The notes beneath the pieces are model-generated. The model had not been told where the DNA came from, ran no database searches, and worked only from the letters and a program-made list of their open reading frames with translations. Of a stretch of DNA of 29,779 nt, positions 1-6,964 are shown one piece after another. A program made the position numbers and the translations under genes. The stretch covers positions 1-29,779 of the forward strand of contig CALKHR010000146.1 in assembly GCA_937988885.1 (NCBI GenBank), written 5' to 3'. Position 1 is the first letter of the stretch, and each line of letters begins with the position of its first letter. The DNA comes from an uncultured Roseiflexaceae bacterium (GTDB lineage Bacteria > Chloroflexota > Chloroflexia > Chloroflexales > Roseiflexaceae).

Positions 1-39
1 CACGTTGCGGCGCGCCTGGGACAAGCCCACGCGCTTTAG
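1..39 (+). CDS. C-terminal tail of an IS605-type TnpB (partial)
   Basis: The first 39 bases read without interruption to TAG as a 12-residue tail ending GQAHAL, in the manner of TnpB/OrfB proteins of IS200/IS605 elements. The stop codon lies inside the terminal hairpin of the element, an arrangement typical of this family. TnpB is an RNA-guided nuclease that favours persistence of the transposon. Only the end is visible, so neither an intact gene nor a partner TnpA can be judged. The call rests mainly on the adjoining hairpin; the peptide alone would be too short. Confidence 0.45.
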   Translation, partial: HVAARLGQAHAL

Positions 40-54
40 CCGTGGGTAGTTGAC
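26..54 (+). mobile_element. Right end of an IS200/IS605-family element
   Basis: Arms CCCACG (26-31) and CGTGGG (41-46) enclose a short loop containing CTTTAG, and are followed by TAGTTGAC. A subterminal hairpin with the tnpB stop codon in it, followed by a TTGAC-like end, is the hallmark of IS200/IS605 right ends, which are excised as single-stranded DNA and lack terminal inverted repeats. The rest of the element lies outside the window. Confidence 0.55.
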
Positions 55-98
55 TGCACTGCGCTTGTTCAAAATGACCATTGAGAATGCAACGCAGA

Positions 99-254
99 GT
101 CATCCTGAACGAACCATCAGGCGAAGTGAAGGATCTCAACGACAGAGCAACGAAGAACAGTGTCATCTCGAACGAAGTGAGAGATCTCAGCGCGGAATAC
201 AATGCCAAACAACGAGATTCCTCATTTCGTGCTTCGCACTCCATTCGGAATAAC
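99..254. repeat. REP-like inverted-repeat mosaic
   Basis: Two related direct units, GTCATCCTGAACGAA... (99-139) and GTCATCTCGAACGAA... (162-188), each contain a GATCTC motif near the end and face an inverted unit GAGATTCCTCATTTCG...TTCGGAATAAC (214-254). This GTCATyCyGAACGAA/GAGAT family is a common dispersed intergenic repeat in bacterial genomes. The two short open frames crossing it (50-253 and 81-293) are repeat translation and not genes. The inverted unit carries an extra block (about 231-243) that breaks its symmetry with the direct units. Confidence 0.6.
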
Positions 255-276
255 AATGAAAAACATTGTATAGTGC

Positions 277-328
277 TGTTAGGTACGAATTGAATACGGC
301 ATTACAATGCCACAAACGACACCTAACA
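277..328 (+). promoter_or_regulatory. Nested palindromes before the thiolase gene
   Basis: Arms TGTTAGGT (277-284) and ACCTAACA (321-328) enclose a second palindrome GGCAT-TACA-ATGCC (298-311). A TACAAT hexamer at 303-308 could be a -10 box but has no convincing -35. The structure sits 50-100 bases before the thiolase start, so it may be an operator pair or a leader hairpin. Function is inferred from position only. Confidence 0.35.
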
Positions 329-377
329 AGTCAACCACTGTACATCGTTGAAAACGACGAAAAGTAGAGGCATACCC

Positions 378-1643
378 ATGACACCCACCACCGAAGCGTG
401 GATCATCGATGCTGTGCGCACGCCGATCGGCAAACACGGCGGCGCGCTGAGCAGCGTGCGCCCCGACGATCTGGCCGCGCTAGTGCTGCACGCCCTGATC
501 GAGCGCACTGGCATCTCACCCGCCGATATCGAAGATGTTGTGATGGGCTGCGCCAACCAAGCGGGCGAGGACAACCGCAATATCGCCCGTATGGCGCTGT
601 TACTGGCGGGCTTCCCCGTCGAGGTGGGTGGCACCACCATCAACCGCCTGTGCGGCTCGGGCCTCGATGCCGTCGCGAGCGCCGCCCGTGCGCTGATGCT
701 CGGCGAGGGCCACGCCTACATCGGCGCGGGCGTCGAATCGATGAGTCGAGCGCCATGGGCGATGCCCAAACCCGAACGAGCCTTCCCCACTGGGCACCAG
801 ACCATCTACGACACCACGCTCGGCTGGCGCTTCGTCAACCCCCGCATGGAGGCGCTCGGCCACACCGACGCGCTCGGCGTCACCGCCGAACACCTCGCCA
901 ACGGCCAACACCTGCTCCCGCCCGACGACCCCGATCCCGAGGCCACCGCTGCACAGCACAAGATCAGCCGAGCCGATCAAGACCAGTTCGCGCTCGCCAG
1001 CCACCAGAAGGCCATCGCAGCCATCGACGGAGGGCGCTTCGCCGATGAACTAATCGCCGTGCCCATCGCGAGTCGCAAGGGCGACACACTCGTCACCACC
1101 GACGAGGGGCCGCGCCGCGACAGCACGCTCGAAAAGCTCGCCACGCTCAAGCCCGCCTTCGTCAAGGGCGGCAGCGTCACGGCGGGCAACGCCAGCAGCC
1201 TGAACGACGGCGCGGCAGCCATACTGCTCACCTCGCCCGACTACGCCCGAGCGCACGGCCTCAAGCCGCTGGCCCGTATCCGTAGCATGGCTGTGGCTGG
1301 TGTGCCGCCCCGCCTGATGGGCATCGGCCCGGTGCCCGCGACCGCCAAGGCACTGGCACGGGCCAACCTCAGCCTCGACGCGATCGGGCTGATCGAGCTG
1401 AACGAGGCGTTCGCCGCGCAATCGCTGGCGGTGCTGCGCGCCTGGGGCCTGCCCGACGATGATCCTCGCGTCAATGTCAACGGCGGCGCGATCGCATTAG
1501 GGCACCCGCTGGGCTGCTCCGGCACGCGCATCCTCACCACACTGGTCCACCAGATGCGCCGCGCAGGCGTGCAGTACGGCTTGGCCACTATGTGCATCGG
1601 CGTGGGCCAAGGCATCGCGATGGTGGTGGAGCAGGTGAACTAG
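378..1643 (+). CDS. Acetyl-CoA C-acyltransferase (thiolase, beta-ketoadipyl-CoA type)
   Basis: A 421-residue cytosolic thiolase. It cleaves a 3-ketoacyl-CoA with CoA to acetyl-CoA plus a shortened acyl-CoA, or runs the reverse condensation. Visible motifs are the nucleophilic Cys92 in NRLCGSG, the NVNGGAIALGHPLGCSG signature containing His376 near 366-382, and Cys406 in CIGVGQG, so all catalytic residues are present. The N-terminus (EAWIIDAVRTPIGKHGG) and overall length resemble PcaF/PaaJ 3-oxoadipyl-CoA thiolases more than short biosynthetic PhaA enzymes, though exact substrate cannot be read. ATG at 378 is preferred because an AGAGG-like ribosome site lies just ahead; an upstream TTG at 348 would add ten residues. 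No beta-oxidation or aromatic-degradation partners adjoin it, so it appears monocistronic. Confidence 0.9.
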   Translation: MTPTTEAWIIDAVRTPIGKHGGALSSVRPDDLAALVLHALIERTGISPADIEDVVMGCANQAGEDNRNIARMALLLAGFPVEVGGTTINRLCGSGLDAVASAARALMLGEGHAYIGAGVESMSRAPWAMPKPERAFPTGHQTIYDTTLGWRFVNPRMEALGHTDALGVTAEHLANGQHLLPPDDPDPEATAAQHKISRADQDQFALASHQKAIAAIDGGRFADELIAVPIASRKGDTLVTTDEGPRRDSTLEKLATLKPAFVKGGSVTAGNASSLNDGAAAILLTSPDYARAHGLKPLARIRSMAVAGVPPRLMGIGPVPATAKALARANLSLDAIGLIELNEAFAAQSLAVLRAWGLPDDDPRVNVNGGAIALGHPLGCSGTRILTTLVHQMRRAGVQYGLATMCIGVGQGIAMVVEQVN

Positions 1644-1654
1644 ACGCCAACGAC

Positions 1655-1689
1655 GAGGCGGATGCTCGGTTGTACCAAGCATCCGCCTC
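1655..1689. terminator. Hairpin terminator between convergent genes
   Basis: Perfect 11-bp arms GAGGCGGATGC (1655-1665) and GCATCCGCCTC (1679-1689) lie 11 bases after the thiolase stop codon. A small inner stem (GGT/ACC) extends the hairpin. The downstream T-tract is weak (ACTGCGTTTCCC), so termination efficiency is uncertain. The remaining 130 bases before the stop of the next, convergent gene show no supported gene. Confidence 0.6.
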
Positions 1690-1822
1690 ACTGCGTTTCC
1701 CTAACGTAGATTCACAATTCGCCACAAGTCCTCCTTGCCGAGCACCCGCCGCCCTGTCTGAGGCGCGTTTGCCGTAGCGACCAGCCTTGACGATGCGGTT
1801 GCGCTTCTTTCCCCAAACCCAA

Positions 1823-2839
1823 CTAATCCAACTTCAGCGGCAACATACTCTGCACCATACTGTTCGCTCGCCGCGACCAGGCTTGCGATAACTGCAGCGC
1901 CGATGAGAATGTTTCAGCGGCGGCCACCACCGTGGCGATAGCGAAGATGAACCGGAAGATCATCATCCCCGTAAGCTCGTTCTGCTCCACAAACAGCACA
2001 GGCAACAGGTTGATGCTCTCGAACAAGCCCTGCGCACCTTGCGCAGCAAGCCAGGCATCGTGGGCTTGCAGCACCAGCAACGCCACCACCAAGCCGAACA
2101 GATTGACGGCCAGGCTCGCGGCGCGGGTGAAGAACTGCCAGCGCCCCTGCCCCAGCACCACTATCTCCAACACGATGTCGGTGAGCATGGCGATCGCGAT
2201 CAGCGGCATGTAGGCCACCAGCACAGGGTTTTCGAGCAGACCATTCTGGTCGAACCACGGGAAGCCGCCCTGCCGCGCGAAGTGGAGCAGCACCGTGAGC
2301 ACCACCACGTTGACAGCGATGTTGAAGATATGCTCGCCGCGGCGGATGGGCTTATCCTCGGGTTCGAGCGGCGGCAGCGTGCGCGGATCGAACTCCTCGA
2401 CGGTAGGGCGCACATCGTAGCGTTGCAGTGCCCAAAAGACCAGCACCACCATGCCCAAGGAGAAGATGAGGCTGCCAACCAGCTCGCCCAGCGAGCCGAG
2501 CGCAGCCCCGACCGTGCCGCCCCAAATGAAGTTGATGCTCGTCAGCACGAGTTGCACGGTGACCACCACCGTGAACACGATTTTGATGACCATCACGAAG
2601 AGCGGGTAGAGCGCCGGGCCGATCAGATATTGACCCGCCGGGTAGTAGGCCGCCGCGACCTGCTGCGGCGAGCCCATCTGCTTGATCAGAGCCACGGCCT
2701 GCTCCTCGGTCGGCGCTTTGTCGCTCTCGGCATCAAGCGCGTCGTAGAGCGATGAACGTAGCTCAGCCACAATATCTGCACGCTTCGCCTCGGGCAGTTC
2801 CCACCCGATCGCTTGAAGATAACGCTCAATCAGTTCCAT
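1823..2839 (-). CDS. HAAS-domain (permease-prefix) multi-pass membrane protein
   Basis: A 338-residue protein. Residues 1-68 (ELIERYLQAIGWELPEAKR... EQAVALIKQMGSPQQVAAAYYP) form a HAAS/DUF1700-like cytoplasmic helical domain, a module typically encoded beside PadR regulators. About six hydrophobic segments follow (roughly 72-105, 110-145, 168-190, 208-235, 245-265, 292-315) with no enzymatic motif. The start lies inside the end of the padR-like gene (14-base overlap) with GGAGG 6 bases before the ATG, so the two are translationally coupled. HAAS-PadR pairs often control membrane transporters or envelope-stress responses; here no transporter ATPase is present and function is unknown. Confidence 0.7.
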   Translation of the reverse strand: MELIERYLQAIGWELPEAKRADIVAELRSSLYDALDAESDKAPTEEQAVALIKQMGSPQQVAAAYYPAGQYLIGPALYPLFVMVIKIVFTVVVTVQLVLTSINFIWGGTVGAALGSLGELVGSLIFSLGMVVLVFWALQRYDVRPTVEEFDPRTLPPLEPEDKPIRRGEHIFNIAVNVVVLTVLLHFARQGGFPWFDQNGLLENPVLVAYMPLIAIAMLTDIVLEIVVLGQGRWQFFTRAASLAVNLFGLVVALLVLQAHDAWLAAQGAQGLFESINLLPVLFVEQNELTGMMIFRFIFAIATVVAAAETFSSALQLSQAWSRRANSMVQSMLPLKLD

Positions 2840-3194
2840 GGTCGTCCTCCTGTTGTGCGAACAGTTTGTCGATCACACTGGTCAACTCCTGCCAGTCGCG
2901 TCTCAATGCCCCCAAAACGGTCTGTCCTGCGGGTGTCATGGCGTAGTAACGGCGTGGACGTGAGCCTTCGGTGTTCCAATGGCTCCGCAGCAGTCCCTGG
3001 GCTTCCAGACGCCGCAGCAGCGGGTAGAGCGTACCTTGATCGATCGACAAACCATGGTCGGCCAGGCTACTCAACAGGGCGTACCCATGCGTTTCGCTGT
3101 GCAGTTGGCTCAGCACAGCGATGATTAACACGCCCCGCCGCAATTCCTGAGCGATTTTGTCGTATGCCTCAGTTTGTGTGTCGTTTAATATCAT
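2826..3194 (-). CDS. PadR-family transcriptional repressor
   Basis: A winged-helix regulator of about 122 residues. The core RRGVLIIAVLSQLHSETHGYALLSSL... DQGTLYPLLRRLEAQGLLRSHW... PRRYYAMTPAGQTVLGAL carries the PadR signature (GTLYPLLRRLE recognition helix and R-RYY wing) and ends in a short dimerisation helix. The start is chosen as ATG at 3194-3192 (MILNDTQTEAYD): the upstream in-frame ATG at 3203 lies within the -10 box of the promoter and so could not be translated from it. The expected transcription start is at about 3194-3195, so the mRNA is probably leaderless. It should repress itself and the coupled HAAS membrane gene through the palindrome in its promoter. Confidence 0.85.
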   Translation of the reverse strand: MILNDTQTEAYDKIAQELRRGVLIIAVLSQLHSETHGYALLSSLADHGLSIDQGTLYPLLRRLEAQGLLRSHWNTEGSRPRRYYAMTPAGQTVLGALRRDWQELTSVIDKLFAQQEDDHGTD

Positions 3195-3201
3195 ACAATG
3201 C

Positions 3202-3230
3202 ATTATACTGTGTGTCACACAGTATATCAA
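3202..3230 (-). promoter_or_regulatory. padR promoter with embedded palindromic operator
   Basis: On the minus strand a TTGATA -35 box (3230-3225) and a perfect TATAAT -10 box (3207-3202) are separated by exactly 17 bases. Nearly all of the spacer is an inverted repeat with 11-bp arms TATACTGTGTG (3204-3214) and CACACAGTATA (3216-3226) about one central base. An ATACT/AGTAT dyad agrees with the kind of site PadR proteins bind. A dimer bound here would cover both boxes, giving autorepression. Confidence 0.75.
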
Positions 3231-3238
3231 TATGAAAT

Positions 3239-3267
3239 TTGACCGAGGTTTTGCCGTCGAGTACAAT
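3239..3267 (+). promoter_or_regulatory. Divergent sigma-70 promoter for the GT39 gene
   Basis: TTGACC (3239-3244) and TACAAT (3262-3267) are spaced by 17 bases on the plus strand, predicting transcription from about 3274 and a very short leader containing the AAGGAT ribosome site (3279-3284). Its -35 box is only 8 bases from that of the divergent padR promoter, so the PadR operator could also influence this promoter. The boxes are visible; regulation is inferred. Confidence 0.6.
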
Positions 3268-3290
3268 CGCAGCGCTTGAAGGATGAATGT

Positions 3291-5456
3291 ATGGCAACAC
3301 CACGGCAAGAAGCACGCTTTTCTACCATCACACCACGTCCGCGCTGGATGCTCCCGGGCCTGCTGCTGATGCTGGCCGCGCTGCTGCTGCGGCTCTATCA
3401 GCTGGGCGCGCAGAGCCTGTGGCTCGACGAGGGCGGCACCTGGACGGAAGTAACGGGCAAGGGCTGGGGCGCGCTCTTCAGCGAGCTATGGAGCACCAAC
3501 GCGGCGTATCCGCTCTACCACCTGCTACTGAAGGGCTGGGTGGCGCTGGCGGGCGATAGCGAGTGGGCGTTGCGCTTCCCCTCGGCGCTCGCCGGGGCCG
3601 CTGCAGTGGCTGTGATCGGCTTGGCCGCCCGCGAGGTGCTGCTGGCCCACAACCGCGCCACCTCCACGTATCGCCCGCTGTTGACCGCGCTGTTGACCGC
3701 GCTCTCACCGTTCGCGCTCTGGCAATCGCAGGATGCTAAGGTGTACAGCCTGTTGATTTTGAGCATGGCGCTCTTGCTGTGGGCCATGCTGTGGGCACTG
3801 CGCCGCGATACGCTGCAACATTGGCTCATCGTGCTTGGCGTAGCGGCAGTCAGCGTGTTCGTGCATCGGCTGGCGCTGCTGGCGCTGGTCGGCGCGCTGC
3901 TGAGCTACGCGCTCATCGGGCCGCACCGCAGCGCTCGCTGGGGGCAGTGGGCACGATGGGGCGCGCTGCTGGCGGCGCTGCTAATCGCGGTGGTGGCGGT
4001 ATTCGGCTTAACGCGGGCCGTAGTGGTCGAGGGACAGGGCAGCAGTGGGCATATCACGGCTGGGCCGTTGCAGGGCGCATGGCTCACGCTGGTGCACTTC
4101 GCGCTCGACCGGGGCGACATCGGCGGCTGGCTGGGCGTGCCGCAATTGCTCTGGCTGCTGCCGAGCTTGGCGCTGCTGGTGTGGGGCGCAGTGCTGTTGG
4201 TGCGCGATGCGTTGCAGCGCAATGCCGCCGCGATTGTACTGCTGTGCGGCTTGCTGGTGCCGTTGCTGTTGTTCGCCGTGGCTCTGGCCCGCTCGCCGCA
4301 CTACGAATCGCGCTATATGGCCGTGGCCTTCCCGGCCTGGCTGTTGGCGCTGAGCTACCCGTTGCTGTTCGCCAAGCTCCGTCAGTTCGCCGCGAGCGCG
4401 CTGTACGCTGTGGTCTTGGCGGTGCAGGTGGCGGTGCTGCTACAACCCCAGCACGGCCAATTCTCCGGCGCGCCCGTCAAAGAGCAGTGGCGCGAGGCGA
4501 TTCGGGAACTGGCCCTGCGCGCCCATCCCGACGACCTGGTAATCGTGCAGCCGTATTATGTCATGCCGATGTGGGCCTACTACGCGCCGCGCGTCACGCC
4601 CGACCCGCTGCCGCCGCCCGCCACCTTCAGCAACTTCGGCGAGGGCGACTGCGCGCAGATCTTCGCGGGACAGCCCGCCGAGATGAACAAGTGCTACCAG
4701 CGGCGCTACGAAAAGGACTTCAACATCTACGCCACTGGCAAGAAGCGCATGCTGATGCTGATCGCGCCGGAGCACGCCAGCACGGTCGATCCGCCCAAAA
4801 CGCTCGAACAACTCCAGGCCGAGGCGGCAGCCGCCAATCGTCCCCTCCCCACCGAGCCGGACCGCTACGGCTGGCTGGGCCTGCGCTTCCAGTTCGCCAG
4901 CGATCAGCGCACCTGGCCCTGCGGCGGCACTGGCGACGCTTACATCGGCGTTGAAGTGATGTGTGCGAGTTTCCCCGAGTTCTTCAAAGCCAAGCGCATC
5001 CCCGAGCCTGAGACACCGCTCAGCGCTGTGTTCGGCGAGGAGCTCGAACTGCGCGGCTACAGCCTCACTCCGGCGGGGGGCGAGCTACGCCCGGGCGGCA
5101 CGCTGCCGATCACACTCTATTGGCAGGCCGTAGCGCCACCCACCCGCGATTACACCATGTTCCTGCATCTTTGCCGCGATTGCGAATCGCCACCGCTCGC
5201 CCAAGCCGATCAGCGTCCGCTCGAAGGTTATGCGCCCGCCGGGCAAACCACCACCTGGCACGTCGGCGACCCCGTCCACGACGAGCGCAGTGTCCCGCTG
5301 CCCGCCGACCTACCGCCGGGTCGCTACATGCTGCTGCTGGGTGTCTACCCGCTCGGTGAGCCAAGCCCCGATGCACGCCTGAGCGTGCGCAGCGACGCCA
5401 CAATCCTCGGCGGCACGCGGCTCGTCCTGACCGAAGTGACGATCGGTGCGCCGTAG
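3291..5456 (+). CDS. GT39-like membrane glycosyltransferase with C-terminal beta-sandwich domain
   Basis: A 721-residue multi-pass membrane protein related to dolichyl-phosphate-mannose-protein mannosyltransferases/ArnT (PMT-2 type), which move sugar from a polyprenyl-phosphate carrier to an acceptor outside the membrane. The first membrane helix (about 20-36) is followed by the catalytic-loop motif LWLDEGGTW (Asp46-Glu47), the usual acidic pair. Some ten further hydrophobic stretches run to about residue 390. A soluble region (about 400-560) with several Cys follows. Residues 577-721 (FGEELELRGYSL... LYWQAV... WHVGDPVHD... LPPGRYMLLLGVYPLG) form a beta-rich domain with a W..G..V.D pattern, seen on other Chloroflexota GT39 proteins. 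ATG at 3291 follows AAGGAT by 6 bases. Acceptor and donor are unknown. Confidence 0.75.
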   Translation: MATPRQEARFSTITPRPRWMLPGLLLMLAALLLRLYQLGAQSLWLDEGGTWTEVTGKGWGALFSELWSTNAAYPLYHLLLKGWVALAGDSEWALRFPSALAGAAAVAVIGLAAREVLLAHNRATSTYRPLLTALLTALSPFALWQSQDAKVYSLLILSMALLLWAMLWALRRDTLQHWLIVLGVAAVSVFVHRLALLALVGALLSYALIGPHRSARWGQWARWGALLAALLIAVVAVFGLTRAVVVEGQGSSGHITAGPLQGAWLTLVHFALDRGDIGGWLGVPQLLWLLPSLALLVWGAVLLVRDALQRNAAAIVLLCGLLVPLLLFAVALARSPHYESRYMAVAFPAWLLALSYPLLFAKLRQFAASALYAVVLAVQVAVLLQPQHGQFSGAPVKEQWREAIRELALRAHPDDLVIVQPYYVMPMWAYYAPRVTPDPLPPPATFSNFGEGDCAQIFAGQPAEMNKCYQRRYEKDFNIYATGKKRMLMLIAPEHASTVDPPKTLEQLQAEAAAANRPLPTEPDRYGWLGLRFQFASDQRTWPCGGTGDAYIGVEVMCASFPEFFKAKRIPEPETPLSAVFGEELELRGYSLTPAGGELRPGGTLPITLYWQAVAPPTRDYTMFLHLCRDCESPPLAQADQRPLEGYAPAGQTTTWHVGDPVHDERSVPLPADLPPGRYMLLLGVYPLGEPSPDARLSVRSDATILGGTRLVLTEVTIGAP

Positions 5457-5470
5457 CGAATCACCACGAT

Positions 5471-5546
5471 ATTCCCATTCGGATTCTGGGTATTTTCTAC
5501 CAAATACATACCATTTTTTGGCGCATCTGTACGGTAAAATGGGAAT
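5471..5546. repeat. Spaced inverted repeat before the EAD-nucleosidase gene
   Basis: ATTCCCATT (5471-5479) recurs inverted as AATGGGAAT (5538-5546), with one more matching base outside each arm, separated by 58 bases. A smaller hairpin GTATTT/AAATAC lies between them. The repeat starts 14 bases after the preceding stop codon and ends about 50 bases before the next start. It could be the terminator region of the glycosyltransferase gene or a control site. A TACAAT hexamer (5556-5561) is a possible -10 box, without a good -35. Confidence 0.4.
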
Positions 5547-5599
5547 AAAGCGTGCTACAATAGCAAAAGAACCCTCCCTTCACTCCAAAGGAATACGCT

Positions 5600-6964
5600 A
5601 TGGCCAGCCCAGAGCAGATCAAGCAGCAACAAGTCATGCTGCGCAACCATCGCGATACGCTCGCGTCTCTGTTGCAACAACAGGCGATCTTTGGCACAGC
5701 CTACACGCCACCATCCGTCATTCACGGTATCCGTGAGGCTCGCGAAAACATTGCACGCATCAAACAGATACTGCGGGGCTGGGGCGTGACCGTGGAGGAC
5801 CTGCCCGACGATGGCGATGTGCAGCCAACCGTCTCGTCGCAGTATGGAGGTGCGCCTGTGGCTAGACCAACGTCGCAGATCGATGGCCCAGCCCTACGCC
5901 GCCACCTAACGAATCACCTGAGCGATAGTGAACTCCGCAATCTGTGCGACGATCTAGGCATCGATTATGAAAATTTGTCGGGCCAGGCCAAGGGCGATAA
6001 GGCTCGCGAGCTGGTGCAGTATATGAGCCGTCGCAATCGCCTTGAGGAGTTGCTACGAGCGGCGCAAAAAGCGCATCCCGACCTGGATTGGAGCGCCTTT
6101 GGCAGTGTATCGACTCAGGCGGCACCAACGCAGACCACCACATCAGGCACTACTGCCGCTCCCGCCAGTGATGCAGTGGACTTTGTGATCATCACCGCGC
6201 TGGAGGAAGAGCGCGACGCGATGCTCAACAAACTGCCGGGTTACCAACGCCTGAGCCCCAGCACAGAGGATATTCGCGTTTACTACCGGGCCAAGGTCGA
6301 AGCGTCCTTCCCAGATGGCGAGCCTGTCACCTACAGCGTTGTTGTCACCACACTGCTCGGCATGGGTCGTGTGCAAGCCGCCACCGCTACCTCCGATGCG
6401 ATCCGACGTTGGCGGCCCCGCTATGTGCTATTGGTTGGCATCGCTGGCGGCATCGAAGCCAAAGGTGTGCAACTCGGCGATGTGCTCGTCTCTGAACAGG
6501 TGGTCGATTACGAACTGCAAAAGCTCACCGAAACCGGCCCGCAAGTGCGTTGGCAGGTACATCGCGTCGATCCGCGTTTGCAGAATGCCACTCAGCACCT
6601 TACCTTTGGCGAGTGGCATAGTCAGATCGAGGTTGAGCGCCCGACTCCGGGCAGGCCCAAGCGGCATATTGGCCCGGTGGCCACTGGCGATAAAGTAATC
6701 GCGTTCGGCGAGGTGCTAGAGAAGTACCGAGACGTATGGCCCGCGCTCTTGGGCGTGGAGATGGAGGCGGGCGGCGCAGCAAGTGCGGTCTTCCAAGCTG
6801 CCAAGCAGCCCGGCTTCCTGATGATCCGTGGCGTCTCCGACTTCGCCGATCAGCACAAGGGCACGCCCGATGTCGAGCGGTGGCGCGAATACGCCTGCGA
6901 TGTGGCGGCCAGCTACGCTATCGCACTGCTCAAGAGCGGCCCCGTGCCGCCGGAGTCACGGTAA
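5600..6964 (+). CDS. EAD-linked nucleoside phosphorylase/nucleosidase, probable conflict-system effector
   Basis: A 454-residue three-part protein. Residues 1-70 (LRNHRDTLASLLQQQAIFGTA... GIREARENIARIKQIL... GWGVTVEDLPDD) are a small helical module that I associate with Chloroflexi NACHT/TIR-type proteins but cannot name. Residues 96-165 (LSDSELRNLCDDLGIDYENL... KADK-like... ARELVQYMSRRNRLEELL... PDLDW) match the death-like effector-associated (EAD) adaptor type. A Thr/Ala-rich linker (166-192) leads to a PNP/UDP phosphorylase-superfamily domain (194-446) of MTA/SAH-nucleosidase type: ALEEER, phosphate/ribose loop VGIAGG (279-284), ribose-binding GVEMEAGG (385-392) and catalytic Asp in RGVSDFAD (Asp414). 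It should cleave a purine N-glycosidic bond when activated. AAAGGAA precedes the ATG by 7 bases. No obvious partner adjoins; the 3' end overlaps the convergent GT2 gene by 9 bases. Confidence 0.8.
   Translation: MASPEQIKQQQVMLRNHRDTLASLLQQQAIFGTAYTPPSVIHGIREARENIARIKQILRGWGVTVEDLPDDGDVQPTVSSQYGGAPVARPTSQIDGPALRRHLTNHLSDSELRNLCDDLGIDYENLSGQAKGDKARELVQYMSRRNRLEELLRAAQKAHPDLDWSAFGSVSTQAAPTQTTTSGTTAAPASDAVDFVIITALEEERDAMLNKLPGYQRLSPSTEDIRVYYRAKVEASFPDGEPVTYSVVVTTLLGMGRVQAATATSDAIRRWRPRYVLLVGIAGGIEAKGVQLGDVLVSEQVVDYELQKLTETGPQVRWQVHRVDPRLQNATQHLTFGEWHSQIEVERPTPGRPKRHIGPVATGDKVIAFGEVLEKYRDVWPALLGVEMEAGGAASAVFQAAKQPGFLMIRGVSDFADQHKGTPDVERWREYACDVAASYAIALLKSGPVPPESR

Noticed and set aside
50..293. 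Two short plus-strand open frames in the left repeat region
   Set aside because: They read through REP-like inverted repeats, have no ribosome site and show no protein-like composition.
1700..1810. Minus-strand open stretch rich in Lys/Arg (KKRNRIVKAGRYGKR)
   Set aside because: No start codon or ribosome site in a suitable position, and it lies in the gap between convergent genes; could be a gene remnant but nothing identifies it.
2039..2755. Long plus-strand open frame opposite the HAAS membrane gene
   Set aside because: His/Gln/Arg-rich translation typical of the antisense of a GC-rich gene; the minus-strand frame has clear domains and membrane segments.
3779..4954. 391-codon plus-strand frame inside the GT39 gene
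   Set aside because: Arg/Ala/Gly-rich shadow frame; the other frame has the catalytic LDE motif and regular membrane helices.
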